Shown piece after piece: positions 43,774 to 55,939 of a stretch of DNA of 64,000 nucleotides (the stretch's first letter is position 1; each line of letters begins with the position of its first letter). Made by a program: the position numbers and the translations under genes. The stretch comes from Luzula sylvatica (taxonomy: Eukaryota; Streptophyta; Magnoliopsida; Poales; Juncaceae). The notes under the pieces are model-generated. The model was not told where the DNA came from. It made no database searches and was given only the letters and a program-made list of their open reading frames with translations. The stretch covers positions 30,921,314 to 30,985,313 of the forward strand of contig OX326958.1 in assembly GCA_946800325.1 (NCBI GenBank). The letters run 5' to 3'.

Positions 43774-44480
43774 GATTTTTGTGTTTTGATCCTTATGACC
43801 TAATTGGGGGCAAAATACTGAAATTAGACTAGATCTAATATGTTCATCGATATAGAAATTAGTGCTGAAAAAATACCAAAAATAACCAAAAGGGTAATGT
43901 GCTAAAAATAACCAAAAAATATGAGATAAAAGGGTAATTTGTTGTTTGAATTTGTGCTTGACAATAGGCAAAAGATTAGATCGTACCATTTTGAAAAATT
44001 ATATCATGTACGGAGTAAATATTTCCCCAACGCGATCAGAGTTTAATATTTTAAGAATACAACAAGTTAATCGAAGAAAGAAAGAAAAGAGGGCATTACA
44101 GAAATTTAAAAATTCACGTCATAAAACGAGATCATCAACGGAATCCACAAATTAAAACTAAAATCAGTAACTAAATAAAGCAATGCTGAATCAAATCACG
44201 AGAATTCAATACAACGATTACGTCTATTACTAATTCTTCCTCAAAATAAGAAGAAAATTAGACGGAAAACTCAAAAAACACAAAAAAATATGATTAATCA
44301 ATGAAAATTGACAACAAAAATCAGAGCGTGAAGGAAAAGCAAGAACTTACTTGCACAAATTGATCAATGGAGAACGCGCGAGAGAGAACACCGTTTCTTC
44401 TTTCTTCTTCTTCTCCGTAGAAAGGGAAGTAAAGAAACCAGAATTTGCGAGATAAATACTGCAACGAGGTAGAAGAAATT
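43774..44480 (-). other. 5' UTR with intron of the Agenet/ENT gene
   Basis: A non-coding first exon ends at 44351 (donor CAA|GTAAGT). The intron runs 44350-43800 (acceptor ...CCCAATTAG), and 26 bases of UTR precede the ATG at 43773. The upstream exon is rich in GAAGAAGAAG-type sequence, common in plant leaders. Its 5' end is not fixed. Confidence 0.6.
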
Positions 44481-44529
44481 AAGAATTGGGAAAAAGAAAA
44501 ACACAACACAAAATCGTATCGTCAGTTTG

Positions 44530-46440
44530 CTTAATTACGTTTGTTCGCCTCTACTCAGCCGAGTCCCGAGTCTAATATCGTCGATCGTTAATGATATCTG
44601 AGCCGTTCGATCGAAACCGTCTCGAGGTTTAACTTATGGATTCATCTCAGCCGTCGTTTGAGTCAAGTCATGTAAAAATATTTAATCGTGTCAGTACAAT
44701 TTTTTAATAGTAATATTTATTTTATTTGTGCAGTATTTTGTTTATATATTAAATATTAACTAGAACTAGAATATATCATCGTTTCGGATATATTTTATAT
44801 TAAAATATTAGAAAGTTCTATGATATACTATTTTGAAAAAATAATTCGGATATTTAGGAATTAGTTAGCAAAACAAACGAAGAGTCAAAGACCTGTGGAT
44901 CATGATGAGATTTCGGATGTAACAATCTTTCATATTATTATTAATTATTAAATACACTTGAGATTTTATCTTAAATACTCGTTAATTGATAATTTCACAA
45001 AATATCCTTGAGAATTTGTGCATTAAAAGAAAAGAAAAAATATATCATAAAAATCCCCTAAAAAATTATATATAAAAAAATGATTCTTAATTGAGACGAA
45101 ACTTAATTTTTCTAATTTTAGGACTAAAGAGTACATCGCTCCGTTTCAAAATTACATGATTTAGATTTATGCTTGTGTTTCATATTTTCGAGTATATCTG
45201 AAATTCTTACATTTACCCAAAAACGTCGTAGAAAAGACGAAAGTTTTTAGTTTTTAGATGGTTTAGCTATGTTACGCGAATTCTTCCAAAATATTGGAAT
45301 ATAATTGATGTGATGCATGTCGGATACTTATGAGCTACTTCATGTAAAGTACCGATTATTTTTATATTTACTTTTTTACGTATACGTCGCAGATACTCCA
45401 TGATGCATCATGGTACTTCCGAAATAAATCTAGTATATGACTCTAATACTTCTTTTATGATATTTTGGCCCTATTATATATTCCAGCACATATTATTTAT
45501 ATGTAAAAAATATATCGTATATTTTTAGCTTACATATAAATCAGTTCTGGAGTATTTCTAAAATAATTATAAGCTATTTTTATTATACATTCATGATATT
45601 ATATTGTTATTGTTGTAATATTTAATTTATAAATATTATTAACTTTGTTGTGATATACATATATTCAAATAGTAACTATATACTTGTATCTATATTTTTT
45701 TAAAATTAAGATATTGTGTTATTCATATTGTATTTGATATGATACCGATATGTATTCATTATATTTGAGATTCTTAATTATGTCATGTATGAATTTCTCA
45801 TCGTGAAAACCCCAGTTTTATATATTTTATAAGGAGACCATATGCATGCAATTTTCATCGCAAGTTTTTAATTTGTTTTATAGAAATAAATAACAAGATA
45901 AAAAAAAGCAAGATATCCTATTTTGCATAGGACATATTTCATATTCTAAATTTTTCATGGATCTACATAATAATTAAGCATGTAAGAGATAAATATTTCA
46001 ATTATTTTTTGTGAAATATGCATTAATTTAATAATTAAATTATTTGATAAGAAAAAATTAACTTTCATTTCTGTGTGCCATGCATGAATTCCTCGTTGTG
46101 AAAAAAGAACATTTTCTTATATTTTATGAGATCATATACATGCAATTTTAATGTCATTTTAATTATTCTATAAACTATAAATGACCAGATAAAAAAGTAA
46201 GATAATCCTATTTTGCATATGACATATTTCATATTTTAAATTGCATGAATTTACATAATCATTAGCATGTAAGAGCGGAATATTTTAATTATTATCTTAT
46301 GTGAAATACGAATTAATTTAATCATTAAGTTATTTGGTAAGAAAAAAATAACTTCTATTTGTTTCTTTTTCTTTTGCAATGTAAACTAAAAGGTTAGATC
46401 ATTAGCAGTTGTTTGTATAAAAAACACGAGAAAATATCAA
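44530..46440. other. Promoter region of the ENT gene, then AT-rich spacer
   Basis: 44530-44680 is less AT-rich and could hold promoter elements of the ENT gene. 45800-46340 contains an approximate direct repeat of about 290 bases (ATGAATT.CTCGTTGTGAAAA..., GATATCCTATTTTGCATA, TTACATAATCATTA) at about 45790-46070 and 46080-46350. No other gene seen. Confidence 0.55.
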
Positions 46441-46460
46441 AAGACCTAACATCTATGTTG

Positions 46461-46902
46461 TTATGTTGCGCGGATATTTCAAAAAATGAATCGTACCAGT
46501 ATCGGATACATATCGGATACGAATACGACACCGATATGCCATTGATACGTATCCGATACGCCACGTGGCGTATCGGACTATTTTAATAAATATTTGAACG
46601 GATACGGTTCCGATACGGCTGGATACGGTTGGCCCGTTATTTTTTATTTTTTGGCCCAACATAAAAATAACTAATATATTTACTACATAATTTTTTTATC
46701 TTTTTCATTCGTAAAATATCCAAATAAATAATACATCTTAATTTTTTTTAATAATTTATTAAAATTTATTTAAATATATATTTAATTATATTGCAATAAT
46801 ATTAAATAATACTCATCCATAACATATCGTATCCTAGAATTTTTGAAAATTGCCGTATCGCCTTATCGGATACAATACTCGTACCCGTATCCATGCAAAA
46901 TA
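46461..46902. mobile_element. MITE of the GGATACGG-rich family
   Basis: The left end is TTATGTTGCGCGGATAT and the right, inverted, CTATTTTGCATGGATACGG. The left part is full of ATCGGATACGTATC-type repeats and a palindrome, CGCCACGTGGCG. Related to 25844-26301. No clean target duplication. Confidence 0.55.
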
Positions 46903-47272
46903 GCCTAACATATGAGCTGCAAAAAAGTGTACTTGAACTGCTAACATGCCTAGCTCACAAACCGCTAAACAGACGTGCCAATTTCTGGTAACAACTTCAA
47001 ATTTTTAAGTACTATAGTATAGTATATCATAATAGTATAATATAATAAAAAACTATATAAAATCATAAACTGTACAGTGTATACATACCTTCTAAATTCT
47101 GAACTCACAAAGGGATTTCACTCTCACCCCAAAATTACACCATCAGAAAAATTATTTGTCACATTATTCAAAGAAAAGAAACAGAACAGGACAAATAGTA
47201 TCAATAGCATAACATGTAAATTTAAACAGAGACAATAACACTTTAAAATTCCGCTTAAATAAAATAACTCGC

Positions 47273-48971
47273 TCAATAATAAGGCCTATAGCGCGTCGGC
47301 CTTCTGTATCTCGGCATTTTCCTGAAAACAAAAGAAAAAAGGATCCTCAAAAAAATTATAAAAAAATAAAAATAAAAATAAAGTATAAAGTATAAATAAA
47401 TAAATACCCATATGCATAAGGAGAATAAGGAGACGCAACATAGGGCCTCGGATAGGGCATGAACGGACTAAACCTCCTCCCTCGATGCTGCTTCAATCCC
47501 GGCAAATTCGTTCTCTTCGGCGAAACCTTCACAAAAAAATAAATAATAAATAAATAAATTCACTTTTCATTTTTTGAAAGGGGGGGGGGGGGAGGAAATG
47601 GAGAGGACCTTGAGTTGGCGACCGTGGAGTAAAGACTCGCTCAACTGGAGAGCAGCTTGAACGGCATCGTGTTCGAGGAATTCGACGTATGCGAACCCTT
47701 TGGGCTGACCCATCTTGTCGGTTAGGATCGTCACTCTGTTCACCGTCCCGCACGTGCTGAAGTGCTTCTGTACTTCCTCTGGCGTGCACGCATAATCCAC
47801 CTGAACAAATATCGGGATTTTAATTCTCTTAATTTAATTGAAAATTAATTTCAAAATTTAATGCATGATGCCAATTTCTTCTATTTTATGATTTTTGGTC
47901 GTGCAAAGACCGATAATATTCATGTAAAAAATTCAATATCAAGGAGGACCTCTCACCGAAATACAGAATGCACAACTAGATGCTTATGTAGCTCATCCGA
48001 GTTGTCAGAGTCTGAATCAGGACCGTTGGAATCCTGCAGATTTTAATCGGAGCCATTCATCCAAAATATTGTGCATTCTCCTCTACTTTTATTTCTTTCC
48101 TATTTTTTCTTTTTTTCCTCCTTGATATTTTTTTCCTTTTTTTTTTCATTTTTTCTATTTTTTTTTAATATTTTCTTCACAAGTATAGAATGCACAAGAA
48201 GTTGGATGGTAAGATAAATTGACAGAGAAAAAAATAATGAAATTAGCACTCACATTGCCAACGTAAATAGATCGAGAATCAATCTCCTCTTTCATAGCTT
48301 CAGATGTTTGTGAGCCTTCGAGATCTATTCAAACAATTAGGAATTCATAAAATATATTGCAAATTTCAATACAAAAATAAGTAGTTTTAAGATTTTTTTC
48401 AGTTTCATTTTGAATTGGTAACAACGGGTACGGATTAAATTTTTATGAGAATAATAGCAGAGAAATATAAATCATAAGTAGGAATTAACTGGTATCAGAT
48501 TCGAATGAATTTTTACTTCTCTCTCAGGAATTAGATCGAGTTAAAATCAGGGGAATAAGAGAGGAAAAAATGTAGCGTCTAATCATTACTGGACTGATTG
48601 TAACAATTTTAACAAGAGAACTAGCAATTTCACGAAAAAATGGATTGATTTTGACATTTAAAAAAAATCGAACCTTGTGCCATGTCTTTCTCGACCTTAG
48701 CTTGCATCTCACGCAAGGCATTTGCCTCGTCCTCCATTTCCTTCAGCTTCCTTTTCATTTCCTCCAACTCTTGCACCTATAATTACAGCACAAATCAAAT
48801 AAAAATCGAAGGAAACTAAACCTAGGTATAGTGTTAGGGTTAGGGTTTGAGGAAGAACGATGATACCTTTGAGACGTCAACCTCCCCTCCGGCGGCCATG
48901 TCGACGTCAGCCTCCATATCAGCCACGTCGGGGATCTCGCCGCCGTACACCTCGTGCTCTTCTTCATCCAT
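47273..48971 (-). CDS. PABN: Nuclear poly(A)-binding protein, PABN (PABPN1) type
   Basis: Binds the growing poly(A) tail in the nucleus and controls its length. Six exons on the minus strand: 48971-48867, 48776-48674, 48324-48254, 47800-47609, 47526-47408 and 47321-47273, all GT-AG, giving 212 residues. The N-terminus is acidic ([20 protein letters not shown]). A coiled coil covers residues about 36-68 ([21 protein letters not shown]). One RRM spans about 87-158, with RNP2 IYVGNV (89-94), the typical [13 protein letters not shown] helix and RNP1 KGFAYVEF (127-134). The C-terminus is Arg/Tyr/Pro-rich ([16 protein letters not shown] ... [10 protein letters not shown]). Length and layout match plant PABN proteins closely. 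A 12-G run sits in the intron after exon 4. Confidence 0.95.
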
Positions 48972-48979
48972 AAAAACCT

Positions 48980-50640
48980 CTTTTTCTTTTTTCTCAGACA
49001 GAATTTCGCTTGTGCCCGTATAAAATTTCGAAATAGCTTAAAAAGATCTTTCTAGATATAGGAGGACTTAAAAGAGAAACAAATAATATCTTCGCTGAAC
49101 CAATCTTGACATCACTTCTGTTTTTTTTTTAATTTCTGTTTTTTTTTTATTTACCAGGAGAATACAATATCAGATGTTAATTATGTTTCTTGTTATAACA
49201 TAAAATACATATTTGTACGATAATATGAATAATATTATTTCATAGTAAAATTATTTTAACTCGTTTATTTATGATATGTATATATTTCACAATAACAAAA
49301 AATCTCATTTTTTTTAATTAAATAATAACACTTATGTTATTGTCGTTGTATCATAAAATACGAGACATAAATCATAATATAATTTTATGAAAAATATAAC
49401 AACAAATATATGAAACATAATACAATTGTATGATAATACAATTTTATGAAGACAAAGCATCGGAAGTGACCGGTATTTAGAATGTGAGTACAACAATTTA
49501 GCTACAATTTCAGAATTTACATATTGTGTTTTCTTATAGGCATATGTGTGTTCTTGTTTCCAATAATCTGGCGGACCTTGCCCAAATAATCTGGATGAAT
49601 ATTAATTTTTTACCGACATAAACAACCTCTTTCTTCGATGTATCTTTCTATTCTTCAAACTCGTCTTTACATATTTAATTTAGTATTTTCTTCTTAACAT
49701 TTTATTTCTAGAAACAAACTCTATATATTGAAAATACTAATTAATTTTCGGGCATATTTTTTATATTTCATTTATAGTAATTATTTTTTTAAAAAAAACT
49801 AACATCAAATAACAACATGAAAAGTTAAGAACTAGTGAAAAAATTTTGGGTGAAAAATATTCTCTTAGCACCACATTTTAAAGTATTTTAATATTAACAA
49901 ATACATTAATTAATATGATCATCATACATCTTTATATTAATCAATATTAATTTATGTTTGGATAGTTTGTAAATTGAACATCATTAACATTATAAATTTA
50001 TGTATTAATGATATATTAACTATTTTTAGTTCATTGTATGAATTACACATTTGAATAATATATTAAATTAATGTTATTATTATGTTAATTAAAACTATTA
50101 TTTGTAAATATTAAGGGATTTAAAATAATGAAAATATTAAGAATTGTTTAGAAAAATAAATATGAAAAATAAAAAGATATTTTGGTAAAAAAATTAATTG
50201 AACGTCATTCAGAATTAAGTTTAACCTCCATACATAAAAAATAAATAAAAAAAAACTCGTTTTTAGAGAGTATGAAGTATCTAAGAAGTGAGTTTTGTTT
50301 TTTCCAAATATAGAGAAAGTTGGGTTTCCTTTTTTCAAAAAATTATCGGTAATTTATTATTTTACATATATATATCGATTATATATTAATATTATTCTTG
50401 AAGGTTAATCAACAAATTTGAACAACGAAAATGTTTCCTAAATATTCTTAAAAAATAGGGGCTTTTTTGAAAAAAAATCTCCACTTTGTTACGGGCTAAA
50501 CGAGTTCACACTATAGCACACTCGCACTCTCCGACTCACACACTCGTTATTACTATTTTGAATTGTCCTAAGCTTGCCTAAGGGTTTTTTTTTGCAAAAA
50601 AAAAAAAAAAAAAATTTCCTAAGCTTAACTCAAATCAAAT
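48980..50640. other. Intergenic region between PABN and the Rab gene
   Basis: AT-rich with no gene. The two genes diverge here, PABN on minus and the Rab on plus, so both promoters lie in it. 50500-50690 is probably the Rab 5' UTR and start region (CACACTCGCACTCTCCGACTC), with an A run at about 50597-50614. Confidence 0.55.
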
Positions 50641-50691
50641 ATTAAACCAAACAGACAAAAAAAATCTCGACAAATCAAAAAATCAGTACAA

Positions 50692-51614
50692 ATGGCGGGG
50701 GACAAGATAGATTACGTGTTCAAGGTGGTGTTGATCGGTGATTCCGCCGTCGGCAAATCTCAGATCCTCTCTCGATTCGCCCGCGACGAGTTCAGTCTCG
50801 ATTCCAAAGCTACTATCGGCGTCGAGTTCCAGACTCGAACTCTCTCCATTCAGAACAAGAACGTCAAGGCTCAGATCTGGGATACCGCCGGCCAGGAAAG
50901 GTACTCGTGCACTTCTTTCACCTCTCGATCCGATGATTATCGTGTTCGTACTTCCCAGATTCGTTCTCTGGATCTGTTAATTTTACTGATTTGTGCTAAA
51001 TTCAGCGCAGTTAATCAGAATTTGATTCCTTATTTCAGTTTGATAGAAACCGAACTAATTATGAAGATAATTCAACATAAATTTAGCCCAAAGTCCTTAC
51101 TCGAAACCGACAAACCGTTATAATCAATTGATTTGCTTCCACAAAATTAATTTCCAAAACTAACAGGTACAGAGCAGTAACGAGCGCATACTATCGCGGA
51201 GCCGTAGGAGCCTTGCTAGTATACGACATAACAAAGCGTCAGAGCTTCGACCACATGGCAAGATGGCTAGAAGAGCTCAGATCGCACGCGGACCGTCAGA
51301 TCGTGATCATGCTAATCGGGAACAAATCAGATCTCTCTGACGAGCGGGCCGTGCCATCGGAAGACGCCAAGGAGTTTGCCGAAAAAGAAAGCCTATTCTT
51401 TCTAGAAACTTCCGCTCTGGAAGGAAGCAACGTGGAGAATGCATTTCAGACCGTTTTGACGGAAATCTTCAACACCGTTAATAAGAAGAACGTGAGCGTG
51501 AGCGTGGGTGCTTCGGGGGGGAACGGGAATGTGGGCGGGCTTCAAGGAGAGAAAATTGTCGTGCCGGGTCCCGCGCAGGAGGTACCGAAGAAGACTACTT
51601 GTTGTCAAGGGTGA
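50692..51614 (+). CDS. Rab GTPase of the RABA (Rab11) group, RABA4-like
   Basis: Small GTPase of post-Golgi, TGN-to-plasma-membrane traffic. Exons are 50692-50900 and 51167-51614; the intron (GAAAG|gtactc...taacag|GTACAG) splits the Arg codon of GQERYR. The product has 218 residues, the family norm. The G1 loop is GDSAVGKS (16-23). The effector region [11 protein letters not shown] is present, G3 is WDTAGQE (63-69), G4 is NKSD (122-125) and G5 is ETSAL (150-154). The C-terminus KKTTCCQG has the double cysteine for geranylgeranylation. The N-terminus [18 protein letters not shown] and [18 protein letters not shown] point to RABA, most like RABA4 from memory. The single frame running past the donor to 51123 is intron read-through and not the product. 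Confidence 0.95.
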
Positions 51615-51799
51615 AAAAGAAGATTCCTTGTTGTGTGTATGTTTGATTTGTATCTGTTTCGAGTTTCGAATTTTGTTAGGATGAAGTACTAGAATCGATT
51701 AATTTTGAGGCATTGTTGTAAACTTTGTCTGTATTATGTAGTTGCTATCAAATATCGAAATTGAATGTTGTGACTCGTCAATTTGAAACTATCAAATGA

Positions 51800-52270
51800 T
51801 ATAAATGACATTCCAAATCGGTATTAAATTATAGTATCATAATTAATTTTTGTTTGGGTATATTTATTTTTTAATTTTGATTCGAACTATAATTTTTATA
51901 ATTGTAAAGATTATAATATATTTTTTGTAATAATTTATCAACGACCAGGATTACCGATTAATCATTAAATCACTAAATCAATGACCTACCGACTTGTTCG
52001 GTTAACGTGACTTACAGCGTTGGTCACACGAGACGAAACAAAACAAAATTGGTCGTGATATGGACGAGAATTTTTTAGGAATGCATAAAATAAATTGAAA
52101 TTATGATTTCAATTTCTTACTACGTAACTTTATGCACCCATTTAAAATGTTCATATCAAAATCACTTATATTTTCATATTAGAAATTACTTAACGATATT
52201 TAGATTTTCAAGTGAAAAAAAAATATATTTCAATAATTTCCTTCAAAATTGACATAGTTTATATGTTTAA
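51800..52270. other. 3' flank of the Rab gene and AT-rich spacer
   Basis: No gene or element ends recognised. Confidence 0.5.
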
Positions 52271-52271
52271 T

Positions 52272-53440
52272 TTGTAATAATGACTAGGTTCGAATATTGT
52301 TTTGTTAACTATTTTAAACTTTTTTGAAGGACATTTTTTCGAACTTTTTTAGGACGGGGCAAGACAAACGTTTCAGTTTTAACAAAAAAGAGAGAATTGG
52401 ATGATTTTTTTCCCAACACGTTGCGATACAAGAATCTTACAACTATCATGACTACCATTCATAAAAACAACATGAAAGTAAAAAATGTGTGAAATAGTGT
52501 ACATATATATAGTTTTATCGTTGCTTTCGAAATAATGCACGAGTGATTAAGAAACTATCATATAATATGAACCTTCATCGTACACTTGATGAAAAAACAT
52601 ATTTTTTTCTTAAAATATTGGAGGAAATTAATTTTGTGCTTCGAAATCGAATTTAATATATTTTTTTGAAAATTGATGAAGTAGGCGCAGAGTTTCATAT
52701 ATTAATTATGGATAATATACTTTGCTAAGAACGTTTATGAGTTACATGAATATATTATAAACCCTAATCCTCACTTAAACCTTTCAATTAGGATTTTATT
52801 CTTCAGTGATTAATGTTGACCCGGTTCTATTCAATTATTAACCAAATGCAATTTTAATTGGAAATCGTGGTCAAGACAATGCATCTGACCGTTTATATTT
52901 AATTTATGAGAATTCTATCATACATCATTTTAATTATATCCGAAAGAATCATTTCAATTAAATTTAATCGAATAAATCAGAAAACGTCATAAATTTAAAA
53001 GTATGTTATTTTATATAAATAATCTTGTAACTTCGTTGCGAATTGATTATTGAAAAAAACAAAAATCTGAGTAGTTGATGTGTAAATAAGTATATATATG
53101 AAAATGAATAATTCTTGATAGATGTATCCATATTGATGTTAGTAAAATATTAGTGTATTCATTTAAATCTTAATTTTGGAAGGCAAAACAAATTCGGAGT
53201 TACATAATATTTTGAAAAATAAAAATTATATTTTTGATGTCCTAGTTAGGATTTATGATCACGATCGTTAATTAAAAAACAATATGGATGATTCAATGAT
53301 ACATATTTTTGTCTCAAATCTTATTCAAATTAAAAAGAATCTTTTGAAAAAATACGTCAAGTACTTATTAATACTATATGCACAAATCAAAACTAAATTA
53401 TCATTAACCTAATAAAATAGATCTAGTTGAAAAAATATTT
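52272..53440 (+). repeat. Dispersed repeat, copy A
   Basis: Non-coding repeat unit of about 1.1 kb. Landmarks in order are TAATGACTAGGTTCGAATA, AAAAAGAGAGAATTGGATGA, ATGACTACCATTCATAAAAA, ATATTGGAGGAAATTAATTT, a GGCAAAACAAATTC segment, and CAAGTACTTATTAATACTA. The same order is found at 53510-55400 (interrupted) and at 59028-59850. The family is unknown, with no coding domain. Confidence 0.7.
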
Positions 53441-53897
53441 AAAATATTTTTTTGTAAACTTTCGAAGTTTGTGGAGCCTAATATACTTTTTCAATAGTTC
53501 AATATAATTTTTTTAATGACTAGGTTCAAATAGTTTTTGTTAACTATTTCAAACATTTTCGAACTTCAGGGATTATTACAAACTTTTCAATTTTATTAAA
53601 AAAAAGAGAATCAGATGAGTTTTTTTCCAACTTTTTGCAATACGAAAAATCATACAAGTGTCGGGACTACCATATAAACAACATCAAAGTAAAAGATGCG
53701 TGAAATAATGTACATATGTAGCTTGCCCCCTCCCCCTTAGTCTGAAAAGGAGGACAATCTAAGAGATTTATTGTGAGAAATTTTTAAAAAATATTTGGGA
53801 GGACGGCAATACATAATTTTTCAGTCATATCGTAAAATACACTGGCATAATCAGATATATATATTACCACTGAAAATTCTAAGGGGAAGAGCAGTCC

Positions 53898-53899
<2 letters not shown>

Positions 53900-53936
<37 letters not shown>
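53900..53936. repeat. Poly-C homopolymer tract
   Basis: An uninterrupted run of about 37 C. The proline-run frame at 53795-53983 results from it. Such tracts are prone to slippage and assembly error, and the G strand could form quadruplex structure. Confidence 0.9.
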
Positions 53937-53938
<2 letters not shown>

Positions 53939-54081
53939 ATGATATTCATACACATATTAACATTATTCATAACAATTTTATAAAAATAATCTTGTGACAT
54001 GATTATGATATAAATAATCTGAGTAGTTGGCGCATAAAAAGTATGAGAACCAATAATCTAATGGCAAAACAAATTCAGCGT

Positions 54082-55234
54082 TCTATATATTATATCTTAT
54101 GTATAAAGTAGACAAATTTCTTGCAATTCTATGCCTCCACGTCATCAAGGGTATTTGTGTAAAAAAAATATTTTTTAATTTATATTTTGGTCCTAATTAT
54201 TTACATTTTGGTCCTTTTTAATTTTAATTTTGCATTTTGATCCTTTTTATTTACATTTTGCTCCTTTTCCTTTACATTTCGGTCCTTTTTTACATTTTTA
54301 ATTTATATTTTGGTCCTTTTTAGTTTTAATTTACATTTTGGTTCTTTTTATTTACATTTTGGTCCTTTTTTTATTTACATTTCGGTTCTTTTTTACATTT
54401 CTAATTTATATTTTGGTCTTTTTTATTAACATTTTGGTCCTTTTTAATTTTAATTTATATTTTGGTTCTTTTTTATTTATATTTCGGTCCCTTTTTACAT
54501 TTTGATCTTTTTTAATTTAAAATAGACAAATTTCTTGCAATTCTATGCCTCCATGTCATCAAGGGCATTTGGGTAAAAAAAATATTTTTTAATTTATATT
54601 TTGTTCCTTTTTGTTTATATTTTGGTCCTTTTTAATTTTAATTTTGCATTTTGGTCCTTTTTATTTTCATTTTAGTACTTTTTTCTTTACATTTCGGTCA
54701 TTTCTTACATTTTAAATTTATATTTTGGTCCTTTTTATTTACATTTTGGTCCTTTTTAGTTTTAGTTTACATTTTGGTCCTTTTTATTTACATTTTGGTC
54801 CTTTCTTATTTACATTTCGATCCTTTTTTACATTTTTAATTTACATTTTGGTCTTTTTTATTTACATTTTGATCCTTTTTAATTCATATTTCGGTCCCTT
54901 TTACATTTTGATCCTTTTTACTTATTTTACATTTTTGTCCTTTTTTACATTTGGTATTTTTTTTCTATTTTACATACATATTTAAAATTTGGTCTTTTTT
55001 CGATTTTAGAAGCACCTGAACAAATGCTATTTATACAAATTATATTAGAAAATAATATCCGTGATAGACTAATTTCATGAGTCTTATGCATCTATTGACA
55101 TCATGATATTTGCAAATATGTCATGATTAGATTAATTTAATTCAAACGCATGCGCGTTAATTCACACATGCGTTAATTCTATTTAAATAATTATATAAAA
55201 AATATCCCGCGCAATTGCGCGGGGATAAAGCTAG
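54082..55234 (+). mobile_element. Non-autonomous Helitron
   Basis: The 5' end is TCTATATATTATATCTTATG. The 3' end carries a strong hairpin CCCGCGCAATTGCGCGGG at 55206-55223, then GATAAAGCTAG, followed by T: a classic Helitron 3' end (stem, CTRR, T). The base before the 5' end is T, not the usual A. The interior holds a TTTGGTCC minisatellite and a second copy of the 5' segment. It interrupts repeat copy B. Confidence 0.8.
54170..54980 (+). repeat. TTTACATTTTGGTCCTTTTTA minisatellite in the Helitron
   Basis: Roughly 25-30 degenerate copies of a unit containing ATTTTGGTCCTTTTTA (spacing about 20-36 bases). The array is split near 54525-54600 by a repeat of the Helitron 5' segment (GACAAATTTCTTGCAATTCT also at 54110). 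Phe-rich frames here are artefacts. Confidence 0.85.
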
Positions 55235-55488
55235 TTGTTTCGAAAACTAAAAATTGTTTTTTGGACGATACATCTTTCTGTCTCCGATCATATTCAAATT
55301 GAAAAAGAAATTGTAAGGAACTTCAAGTACTTATTAGTACTTATCAATAATATATAGTATACACACAAATAAAAATAAAACGTCATAACATAATAGAATA
55401 TAGGAACATTTCTGCATGTGACCCTTTATGAGAATAAAATTCAAAAAATAACTCGCTTTTTGAAAATATTCCAAATATAACCCGAAAC

Positions 55489-55923
55489 GGGTTTTAAAAT
55501 TCCGCCGGTACCTGGTTTTGAAATCCCGATGCTCTAATTACCTTCCAAAACGTGTTTTGTCAGATTTTGCAGTATTAAACTAATATCACCGGGTTTTAAA
55601 ATCCTGCCGGCTCATTTAGCGCACTAAATACCGGGTTTTAAAATACCGCCATATTATTTAGCACTAACTACCGGGTTTTAAAAGTCCGTAGAAAAAATTA
55701 ACACTAACTACCGGGTTTTAAAAATCCGCCGGTTTAATACTTAATTAACACTAACTACCACCGGGTTTTAAAAACCAGCCCACTAAAAGACAAAAATAAT
55801 GATGAGGTACGGATGTACGAATTTTGAGCGGGTTTTTGATCCGGGTTTTAAAATCCCGCCGGATTTTCCGTCCGGGTTTTAAAATCCCGCCGGATTTTTC
55901 GTCCGGATTTTAAAATCTTGCCG
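55489..55923. repeat. Array of nine GGGTTTTAAAATCCCGCC palindromes
   Basis: Nine copies of an imperfect palindrome, core CGGGTTTTAAAATCCCG and often extended to CCGG on both sides, start near 55489, 55589, 55631, 55671, 55711, 55761, 55841, 55872 and 55902. Spacing is irregular, from 30 to 100 bases. Several are joined by TTAGCACTAACTA-type linkers. The flanking start (AGGAACATTTCTGCATG...GAAAATATTCCA near 55398) recurs at 36314. No coding frame. Confidence 0.9.
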
Positions 55924-55939
55924 TGTTTTTTTTTCAATT

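Larger units (their letters stand above)
53510..55400 (+). repeat. Dispersed repeat, copy B, interrupted
   Basis: Second copy of the unit at 52272. It starts TAATGACTAGGTTCAAATAG, has ATCAGATGAGTTTTTTTCC and GGACTACCATATAAACAAC, is interrupted by a poly-C-containing segment (about 53725-53940) and by a Helitron (54082-55234), and resumes with TTCGAAAACTAAAAATTG to CAAGTACTTATTAGTACTTA. It lies head to tail with copy A. Confidence 0.65.

Noticed and set aside
50692..51123. 143-residue single-frame Rab-like protein
   Set aside because: The frame reads through the exon 1 donor into the intron. The spliced product restores the full Rab motifs.
53795..53983. Proline-run protein
   Set aside because: Caused by a C homopolymer in repeat DNA.
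55489..55923. CRISPR-like array
   Set aside because: Palindromic units are irregularly spaced, diverged and in plant nuclear DNA with no associated genes.
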